A DNA stretch of 16,240 nucleotides, taken from an uncultured Collinsella sp. GTDB lineage: Bacteria > Actinomycetota > Coriobacteriia > Coriobacteriales > Coriobacteriaceae. The position numbers and the translations under genes are program-made. Numbering within the stretch: the first letter of the stretch is position 1; each line of letters opens with the position of its first letter. Below the pieces are notes generated by a model. That model did no database searches. It had not been told where the DNA came from and saw only the letters and a list, made by a program, of their open reading frames with translations. The DNA is taken from the NCBI GenBank assembly GCA_902478365.1, contig CABSKX010000048.1:1-16240 (forward strand), in the 5' to 3' direction. Positions 7,838-13,183 of this stretch are shown here, piece by piece.

Positions 7838-8632
7838 ATGTTTAAACTGATTGCATCCGATATGGACGGCACACTGCTTGACGAAAACGGCCAGGTGCCT
7901 CCCGAGACCTACGAACTGATTCTGGCGCTACACGAGCATGGCGTGCATTTCGCCGCATCATCAGGTCGTCGCTACGATCGCCTGTGCGAGTTCTTTGCGC
8001 CCGTTCGCGACAAGATGGACTTTGTCGCCGCTAACGGCGCCCAGGTCTACGCCGACGGTAAGATGGTAGACCGTGAGGTGTATTCCCACCTGGCGATTCG
8101 AAGGCTCGCCCAAGCCGTCAGGACGTTTCCCAATCTGCATCTTGCGCTCTTTGACCGAACCAAGTCCTTCCTGCTCGATGACGAGTGCAAGTTCGTGCGT
8201 GAGGTCGATAAGGACCTTCCCAATGCCGAGCGCATTTGGGAGCTGCCCGATCCCAGCGTAAATATCATCAAAGCGAGTATCTTTTGCGACGACAGTGCGG
8301 TTATGGACAGCGCGTACGTGCTACAGCGCGAACTTGGTCAGCTCTTTACTTTTGCGCCTTCGGGCAACGCGTGGATCGATGCCATGCAGCCTGGTGTGTC
8401 GAAGGCCTCGGGTATCGCGCAGCTCGCGGAGCATTACGGCATTGGACGCGACGAGGTCATGGCGTTTGGCGACTCGATGAACGACTACGAGATCATTCGC
8501 TTTGTCGGCACGGGCTGCGCGATGGAAAACGCGCGCCCCGCGCTCAAAGCGGTTGCCGATCGCGTCGTTGGCTGCAACCGCGACCACGCCGTTCAACAGG
8601 AGCTTCGTCGCGTGCTGGAGAGTCTCGCCTAA
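7838..8632 (+). CDS. Cof-type HAD-superfamily phosphatase
   Basis: Predicted cytoplasmic phosphatase of the Cof/YidA (HAD IIB) type; relatives dephosphorylate sugar phosphates or cofactor precursors. The 264-residue protein carries motif I as DMDGT (8-12, nucleophile Asp8 and acid Asp10), motif II Ser in AASSGRR (about 39-45), motif III Lys in GVSKASG (about 186-192) and motif IV GDSMND (211-216). The cap domain lies between motifs II and III. The start follows AGGGAG, which is buried in a long hairpin, suggesting control of translation. It converges on a second Cof-type gene with only 33% or so visual similarity outside motifs, so they are not a recent duplicate. The substrate cannot be predicted. 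Confidence 0.93.
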   Translation: MFKLIASDMDGTLLDENGQVPPETYELILALHEHGVHFAASSGRRYDRLCEFFAPVRDKMDFVAANGAQVYADGKMVDREVYSHLAIRRLAQAVRTFPNLHLALFDRTKSFLLDDECKFVREVDKDLPNAERIWELPDPSVNIIKASIFCDDSAVMDSAYVLQRELGQLFTFAPSGNAWIDAMQPGVSKASGIAQLAEHYGIGRDEVMAFGDSMNDYEIIRFVGTGCAMENARPALKAVADRVVGCNRDHAVQQELRRVLESLA

Positions 8633-8633
8633 T

Positions 8634-8782
8634 CCGGCAGATGGGGACGTTCCTTTTCTGCCGGCAGCTGGGGACAGTCCTTGCGGCGCCCCGCGAAGAG
8701 TGTCCCCAACGACTAGTCATTCAAGAACGTCCCCAACGACTACCCAACGACTAGTCGTTTAAGAACGTCCCCAACGACTAGG
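8634..8782. repeat. Cluster of GGGGAC-type repeats between convergent HAD genes
   Basis: On the plus strand, CCGGCAG-(TGGGGACGTTCC)-CTGCCGG forms a 7-bp stem (8634-8640 with 8658-8664), followed by CAGCTGGGGACAGTCCTT. From the other side, reading the minus strand from the stop codon TAG at 8780, three TGGGGAC units alternate with GACTAGTC palindromes and end in AAGAG at 8696. The two sets meet at GCGGCGCCCCGC (8683-8694). It is an extended version, by one unit, of the repeat at 7630-7676. Confidence 0.8.
8669..8708. terminator. Possible bidirectional terminator between the HAD genes
   Basis: TGGGGACA (8669-8676) pairs with TGTCCCCA (8701-8708), with an inner GCGG/CCGC stem (8683-8686 with 8691-8694). 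It is centred between two convergent stop codons, but there is no clean T-run on either strand, so this is a structural inference. Confidence 0.4.
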
Positions 8783-9620
8783 CGAGAGCGGCCATGATGG
8801 TGCGGGCGACGCCGTCGTGGTCGTTGTCGTATTCGGTGATGGCGTCGGCGGCCGCGCGGTCCTCGGGCTCGGCGTTGATCATGGCCATGCCGTGGCCCGC
8901 TGTCTGCAGCATGGGGATGTCGTTGATGTTGTCGCCGAACGCCCAGGCGTCGGCGAGACACTCGCCAAGATGCTCGCATAGCCACGCGAGGGCCGTTCCC
9001 TTGGTGGCGCCCTCGCCCATGACCTCGATATTCATGGCGTACGAACGCGTGGCCTCGATGCCTCCGAGCGTGTCGAGCGCCGCCGCGATAGCGTCGCGAT
9101 CGGCCGGGTCGTGCCAGTACATGGCGATGCGTTCGAGTGTCTCGACCTCGTCGATCTTGCTGTCGATATCCATGTCGATCGGCGTTCGTGTGCGCTTGAG
9201 CGAAGCCGCGATGTGGGGGTCGCCGCCACAGAATTCGTCCAGGCGCGCGTAGAGCGAGCGGGGGAGGAAGCACTGCCCGTCCGCGAAGATATCGAAGGTG
9301 ACGTCATGGCCGGCGGCAATGCTATGGATGCGGTGGGCGATGGCGCGGTCGAGCGGTCGGCTCAAAATGCGCGTAGCACGTGAGGAATCGGTGGGCACGT
9401 CGTCGTCGAGCTGCCAGACGCTGGCACCGTTGGCACAGACCGCGTAGTGTACGGCGGGGTGGGCGAGGATGGGCTCAAAGATACCCGACAGCGGGCGCCC
9501 CGTGCAGGGCACAAACTCAATACCGCGGCGCGCAAGCTCGTCGAGCATCGCCCAGGTGGCATCGCTCATCTGCTTATCGGTCGTCAGCAGTGTTCCATCC
9601 ATATCGGAAAACACAATCAT
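8778..9620 (-). CDS. Cof-type HAD-superfamily phosphatase
   Basis: Second predicted HAD IIB phosphatase, 280 residues. It shows DMDGT at residues 6-10 (nucleophile Asp6, acid Asp8), motif II in VPCTGRPLSG (Thr about 40), the motif III Lys in GEGATKGTAL (about 208-210) and motif IV GDNIND (229-234). The ATG at 9620 follows AAGGG at a rather long spacing of about 12 nt; no better in-frame start was found. Upstream lies the gltA terminator, so the gene probably has its own promoter or relies on read-through. Its stop codon is the first triplet of the GGGGAC repeat cluster. Substrate unknown. Confidence 0.92.
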   Translation of the reverse strand: MIVFSDMDGTLLTTDKQMSDATWAMLDELARRGIEFVPCTGRPLSGIFEPILAHPAVHYAVCANGASVWQLDDDVPTDSSRATRILSRPLDRAIAHRIHSIAAGHDVTFDIFADGQCFLPRSLYARLDEFCGGDPHIAASLKRTRTPIDMDIDSKIDEVETLERIAMYWHDPADRDAIAAALDTLGGIEATRSYAMNIEVMGEGATKGTALAWLCEHLGECLADAWAFGDNINDIPMLQTAGHGMAMINAEPEDRAAADAITEYDNDHDGVARTIMAALA

Positions 9621-9645
9621 TTGATGCAGCCCTTTCTACTGGCAT

Positions 9646-9683
9646 AAAAAGCGTGGCCGAGGGCGGTGATGCCCTGGCCACGC
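9646..9683 (-). terminator. Rho-independent terminator of gltA
   Basis: On the minus strand, GCGTGGCC (9683-9676) pairs with GGCCACGC (9658-9651), with an inner GGGC/GCCC stem, and is followed by TTTTT (9650-9646). It lies 25 bp after the citrate synthase stop codon. Confidence 0.92.
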
Positions 9684-9707
9684 TCGGGTTCTATAACGGT
9701 CCGCATC

Positions 9708-11126
9708 CTAGCGATCGGCGAGCGGCTTGTACTCCAGCGGCTCGATAACCGGGCGATACGCGGGACGGATGATGCGATGCGCGCAGAAGAGCTCTTCCAT
9801 GCGGTGCGCCGACCAGCCGGCCATGCGGGCGACGGCGAACAGCGGCGTAAAGAGCGTCTCGGGCACGCCGAGCATCTTGTAGATAAAGCCCGTGTACAGG
9901 TCGATGTTGGCGCAGATGGGCTTGGTCATGCCGTGATCGCGCATTACTTGCGGGGCCAGGCGCTCGATGCGCTCGATGAGCGCGAACTCCTCGCCCAAGT
10001 CCTTCTTGGCGGCAAGCGAGCGCGCGTAACGGCGGCAGACCTCGGCGCGCGGGTCGCTCAGCGTGTAGACGGCGTGGCCCATACCGTAGATGAGACCCGT
10101 GCCGTCGAAGGCCTGCTTGTCGAGGATCTTGCCCAGGTAGGCTGCGACCTCGTCCTCGTCCTCCCAATTGGAGACATGCGCACGGATGTCCTCGTGCATG
10201 GACACGACCTTGGCGTTGGCACCGCCGTGGCGCGGACCCTTGAGCGAGCCGATAGCCGCGGCGTAGGCAGAATACGGGTCGGTGGCCGAAGAGGACAGCA
10301 CGCGGCAGGCAAACGTGGAGTTGTTGCCGCCGCCGTGCTCGGCATGCAGCATGAGCATAACGTCGAGCAGCATCGCCTCATCGCGGGTGAACGCCATGCC
10401 GCCGCGCAGGACCTGTAGGATGGTCTCGGCGGTGGAGAGACCGGGCGTGGGGTGCGGCACGTGAACCTCGGAGCCGCGAAGCTTGGCGATCGAGGCCATG
10501 TGTGCGAAGGCGGCGATGCGCGGGAGACGTGCGAGCATGGAAATAGCGACGTCGATTTCGTGCTCGGGCGTGATCACGTCTGGTTCGGCATCGAAGGCGT
10601 AGAGCAGCAGCACGGCGCGCTGGAGCACATTCATGATGCTCGACGACACCGTGGTCATGGGGAACTCTTTGACGTACTCGTCGCTCAGATGCCTAAAAGC
10701 ACCCAGGCGTCCGCAAAAACCGTCGAGTTCCTCTTTGGTGGGCAGCGAGCCCGTGATGAGCAGATAGGCGACCTCTTCGTAGCCGTAGCGATTCTCGGCC
10801 TGGGCATTGTTGACCAGATCCTCGATGCTGTAGCCACGAAGCGTGAGCTTGCCCTGATCGGGCACGACCTTTCCGTCGACCTTGTTGTAGCCGTGCACAT
10901 CCGAGATACGAGTGAGGCCCGCGACCACGCCCGAGCCGTCGGCATTGCGCAGGCCGCGCTTGACATTGTGCTCGACAAACAGGCCCTCGTCATAAGGGTC
11001 GGTCGGCAGGCCGTGGTAGAGGTTTTCGCTCTCAGGCGAAATCTGGCGGCTTGCTTCGTAATCCAGAACCAGGCGGCTCAAGTGGTCATCGAAGCGGTAA
11101 TAGATTTTCTTGGCGTCGTAGGCCAT
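9708..11126 (-). CDS. gltA: Citrate synthase
   Basis: Condenses oxaloacetate with acetyl-CoA to citrate in the cytoplasm. In an anaerobe of this type it is likely to serve glutamate synthesis through a partial TCA branch rather than respiration (inference). The 472-residue protein has the catalytic residues in context: HAEHGGGNNSTF (His264), GPRHGG (298-302), GMGHAVYTLSDPRA (His351) and NIDLYTGF (Asp409). It is longer than the about 370-430 of many bacterial forms, because of an N-terminal extension of about 60 residues before the recognisable fold, as in other Gram-positive anaerobe citrate synthases. The ATG follows GAGAGGAG at 5 nt. It lies 77 bp after the ACT-domain gene, probably in one transcript, and is followed by a strong terminator. 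No aconitase or isocitrate dehydrogenase gene lies beside it. Confidence 0.96.
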   Translation of the reverse strand: MAYDAKKIYYRFDDHLSRLVLDYEASRQISPESENLYHGLPTDPYDEGLFVEHNVKRGLRNADGSGVVAGLTRISDVHGYNKVDGKVVPDQGKLTLRGYSIEDLVNNAQAENRYGYEEVAYLLITGSLPTKEELDGFCGRLGAFRHLSDEYVKEFPMTTVSSSIMNVLQRAVLLLYAFDAEPDVITPEHEIDVAISMLARLPRIAAFAHMASIAKLRGSEVHVPHPTPGLSTAETILQVLRGGMAFTRDEAMLLDVMLMLHAEHGGGNNSTFACRVLSSSATDPYSAYAAAIGSLKGPRHGGANAKVVSMHEDIRAHVSNWEDEDEVAAYLGKILDKQAFDGTGLIYGMGHAVYTLSDPRAEVCRRYARSLAAKKDLGEEFALIERIERLAPQVMRDHGMTKPICANIDLYTGFIYKMLGVPETLFTPLFAVARMAGWSAHRMEELFCAHRIIRPAYRPVIEPLEYKPLADR

Positions 11127-11203
11127 GCGCGCTCCTCTCCGGGCCGCATCGGGGTGACTTGCATGGGCATGCGCGCGTCAGGCTATCCCCAGCGGCTTGC
11201 TCG

Positions 11204-11491
11204 CTACAGGCGGTACATAAAGTTGAAGACGTCCTCGCGCTGGATGGACACGTTGACGCCCGAAAGCTCGCCGGCCTCGGCTAGCGCCTTCTGCAGCTCG
11301 GCGAAGTCGAGCTTGGACTCGGCGGTATCGGCCAGCATGGTCATGGTGAAGATGTCCTCGATAATGGACTGCGTAATGTCGCGGATGTCGACGTTGGCCT
11401 CGCCCAGAACACGGGTGACGCCGGCGACGATACCGGGGCGGTTCTTGCCAAGGACGGTGATGACGATACGGGAGGACGAGATCTCGGCCAT
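11204..11491 (-). CDS. ACT domain-containing protein (UPF0237 type)
   Basis: Small 95-residue stand-alone ACT-domain protein. ACT domains are ligand-binding modules, often for amino acids. The core VITVLGKNRPGIVAGVTRVLGEANVDIRDITQ at about residues 10-42 has the typical RPGIVA turn, and the C-terminal half ends in FNFMYRL. Relatives of this length are frequently next to a UPF0210 (DUF711) gene; here the downstream neighbour is gltA instead. The ATG follows AAAGGG at 6 nt. It is the first gene of the likely ACT-gltA transcript. The molecular function is not known; an amino-acid sensing role is inference. Confidence 0.92.
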   Translation of the reverse strand: MAEISSSRIVITVLGKNRPGIVAGVTRVLGEANVDIRDITQSIIEDIFTMTMLADTAESKLDFAELQKALAEAGELSGVNVSIQREDVFNFMYRL

Positions 11492-11538
11492 GGGAAACCC
11501 TTTCGCGTGATTGCGGCGCGCGCGGGGCGCTCCGCTAC

Positions 11539-11561
11539 GGTACAGTGTTCATCATTGTACC
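11539..11561 (-). promoter_or_regulatory. Candidate promoter/operator of the ACT-gltA transcript
   Basis: GGTACA (11539-11544) and TGTACC (11556-11561) form a perfect inverted repeat with an 11-bp spacer. On the minus strand it includes TACAAT (11559-11554), a 5-of-6 match to the -10 box. No good -35 is visible at 17 bp. A repressor site over the -10 is plausible. Confidence 0.4.
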
Positions 11562-11887
11562 TGTCTGGCGCAAAAAAGGCGCGCTCGCTGCGGCGTTACA
11601 TGCCTGCAACATGAGCGTAAGGGGGAAGGCCGTACGGGGAAGAGCCGTCTGGCGCGTGTCCGGCTCGTGTTGGGTTGATTTCCGATCTCAGCCGAACACA
11701 TTGAGCGGACAGGCCGTTCCCGCAGTCAGCCGAACGCCTCCGACGGCTGATTCCGAACTGGAAGCGGAGGGCATCCCCGCCCTTCGGTAGGGGATACCGC
11801 TCCGCGGCGCATGCCGCGGGCGGCGCCCCTATCGGACCACCGTGACCTCAGTTGGGATGGGCCCAGCACTGCCGCGTACTCGGTGAG
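11562..11887. other. Gene-free stretch with clustered hairpins
   Basis: No convincing gene is seen on either strand in these 326 bases. TCAGCCG/CGGCTGA (11726-11732 with 11744-11750) is one inverted repeat. A tight run follows: GCGGAG/CTCCGC enclosing ATCCCC/GGGGAT (11764-11805), CCGCGGC-GCAT-GCCGCGG (11802-11819) and GGGC/GCCC (11818-11828). These could be terminators, a small structured RNA or remnants of a mobile-element end; none has a T-run. Confidence 0.5.
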
Positions 11888-12274
11888 CTAGAGCCAACTG
11901 TTCGTCTTCACGTCGCGTATGGCGATATTTCGGTCGTCCGGCTCGGTGATGCCGTAGCCGAACGCCTGGAGCGTCTCGATGGACTCCTGGATCCTCTGTT
12001 GGAACATGGGACCCGGATCGACCCTCGGCCCGAGGTGCCCGCGCCAAAGGCACGGCGTGGCGCGCAGCATGTTATGGATTTTGGAGATGGGCTCGATGTC
12101 GGCGTAGACGTTGAGCGTCGCCATGGCGTCCTTGATGAACGAACCCATTCCCTTCGCGTACGCCACCGAGTGTCTGATCGAGATCAGGCCCGTCTCGAAA
12201 TCCACATCGCACCACCGAAGGCCGCAGACCTCGCCGATTCGCATCCCCGTGTGCAGGGCGAGTACGACCGCCCT
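11888..12274 (-). pseudogene. Tyrosine recombinase (phage-type integrase) remnant
   Basis: Read from 12274 downward, the frame gives RAVVLALHTGMRIGEVCGLRW, the part of the tyrosine-recombinase catalytic domain that holds the first catalytic Arg, then CDVDFETGLISIRHSVAY. After a short stretch it reads MATLNVYADI, which resembles the region around the nucleophilic Tyr near the C-terminus. The HxLR box that should lie between them is absent, and the N-terminal DNA-binding part is missing. The frame is preceded, without a start codon, by the TAG stop of the XRE gene and is continuous with it. The last 60 residues match nothing I recognise. An ATG at 12244 could start a 118-residue product, but a decayed, internally deleted gene is more likely. 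Confidence 0.7.
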
Positions 12275-12526
12275 CTAATCCTCGGCGGACCAATCGAGTC
12301 CGAACTCCTTTCGGGCATCCTCTTCGCTCATGACTTCGAGAAGGTCTCCGGGTTGGCAACGAAGGGCGAGGCATAGCTGCTCGAGTGTGTTGAAGCGAAT
12401 GCCGCGAATATGCCCTTTTTTAATACGGGACAGGTTCACGGGCGTGGTTCCAATCCTTTCGGCAAGTTCGTTCGAGGAAATCTTTCGCTCGGCCATGATC
12501 TTGTCGAGGCGAACAATTACGGGCAT
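12275..12526 (-). CDS. YozG-like XRE family transcriptional regulator
   Basis: Small 83-residue DNA-binding protein with one helix-turn-helix: LDKIMAERKISSNELAERIGTTPVNLSRIKKGHIRGIRFNTLEQLCLALRCQPGDLLE (about 7-64), the compact Cro/CI type of the YozG group. YozG-like genes are characteristically paired with DUF2975 membrane proteins, as here. The ATG at 12526 begins 9 bp after the DUF2975 stop codon and its AAGGAA overlaps that stop, indicating translational coupling. It probably represses its own operon and perhaps the divergent ABC operon. Its stop codon directly abuts the integrase remnant, so the last few residues could derive from the recombination junction; they show nothing abnormal. 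Confidence 0.92.
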   Translation of the reverse strand: MPVIVRLDKIMAERKISSNELAERIGTTPVNLSRIKKGHIRGIRFNTLEQLCLALRCQPGDLLEVMSEEDARKEFGLDWSAED

Positions 12527-12535
12527 GGCGTTTCC

Positions 12536-13048
12536 TTACGCAATCTCGTCGGAGTCGAGGTACAGCTCTCGGGCGTACAAGAAGAGCTGGGAAAGCATGA
12601 ACAGGACGATGCCGAGAACCAGAGAGGTCCAATCGAATGATGAAGCGATCTCTTGGGCGCCGACGGCCCCCTCGCCGCCAAACATCGAAACGGAGGTTTT
12701 GAGTGAGCCGGCGTAGAGGCTGGTGGCAGCTTGAACAACGAAGAGAATGCCGAGCACCTTCAAGCATGTCGCAGACCCTTTCTTGAAGGGGTCTCCGCTC
12801 TTGATCGTCCACACGAGAACGGCGCTGAGGATGGTCGTAGCGATACCGATGACGGCAGGGACCAATGTCGAGATCGCAAGGGCTGGATACGCGGGGGAGT
12901 CTGCAATTACAGGGTTGTCGAGCACTTCGATTGCTGGCTTTAAGGAGAACGCCACTTGTGCGATGGCGGTGGCGCAAAGGGTCGCAGAGGCTATCGCACA
13001 TGCGATGCGGAAGGAATGAAGCCGGGGAGTGCGATTGTCGGAACTCAT
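12536..13048 (-). CDS. DUF2975 family membrane protein
   Basis: Four-helix integral membrane protein of 170 residues, with hydrophobic segments at about 14-36, 56-81, 95-113 and 139-158. The GDPF motif after helix 2 (85-88) and the acidic C-terminal tail (YARELYLDSDEIA) are hallmarks of DUF2975. The family's function is unknown; it is usually followed by a YozG-type XRE regulator, suggesting it senses a membrane signal and modulates that regulator (inference). The ATG follows GGAGG at 6 nt. A promoter and palindrome lie just upstream, shared with the divergent permease gene. Confidence 0.88.
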   Translation of the reverse strand: MSSDNRTPRLHSFRIACAIASATLCATAIAQVAFSLKPAIEVLDNPVIADSPAYPALAISTLVPAVIGIATTILSAVLVWTIKSGDPFKKGSATCLKVLGILFVVQAATSLYAGSLKTSVSMFGGEGAVGAQEIASSFDWTSLVLGIVLFMLSQLFLYARELYLDSDEIA

Positions 13049-13085
13049 AATAACCTCCGAAGAATTTAAAAAACTCAGGTTACTT

Positions 13086-13104
13086 TTTAACAGTTTATGT
13101 TAAA
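13086..13104. promoter_or_regulatory. Palindromic operator candidate in the divergent region
   Basis: TTTAACA (13086-13092) and TGTTAAA (13098-13104) are a perfect 7-bp inverted repeat with the 5-bp spacer GTTTA. It overlaps the minus-strand -10 box and lies 62 bp before the permease. It is a natural candidate site for the XRE regulator of this module. Confidence 0.55.
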
Positions 13105-13120
13105 TTGACTTTGCCGGCAA
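13092..13120 (-). promoter_or_regulatory. Candidate promoter of the DUF2975-XRE operon
   Basis: On the minus strand TTGCCG (13120-13115, 4 of 6) and TAAACT (13097-13092, 4 of 6) are exactly 17 bp apart. The start would be near 13085, about 37 nt before the DUF2975 ATG. The -35 lies in the 10-bp palindrome TTGCCGGCAA (13111-13120). Confidence 0.45.
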
Positions 13121-13127
13121 GTAATAA

Positions 13128-13150
13128 GGGCCGAGCATTTTGTTCGGCCC
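13128..13150. promoter_or_regulatory. GC-rich hairpin upstream of the permease gene
   Basis: GGGCCGA (13128-13134) pairs with TCGGCCC (13144-13150) around a 9-nt loop. It sits 23 bp before AAGG of the permease. Without a T-run on the plus strand it is more likely a leader hairpin or an operator than a terminator. Confidence 0.4.
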
Positions 13151-13183
13151 CTCTGTTCCGACTGGATGAGGTTAAGGTTGGCG

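Noticed and set aside
8634..8782. CRISPR array
   Set aside because: Repeats are short, in both orientations and unevenly spaced, without unique spacers of uniform length or cas genes.
10452..11510. 352-codon plus-strand open frame
   Set aside because: Antisense to both gltA and the ACT gene, which have clear motifs and ribosome binding sites.
11829..12053. 74-codon minus-strand open frame
   Set aside because: No ribosome binding site, Arg-rich composition typical of shadow frames, and it overlaps the integrase remnant in another frame.
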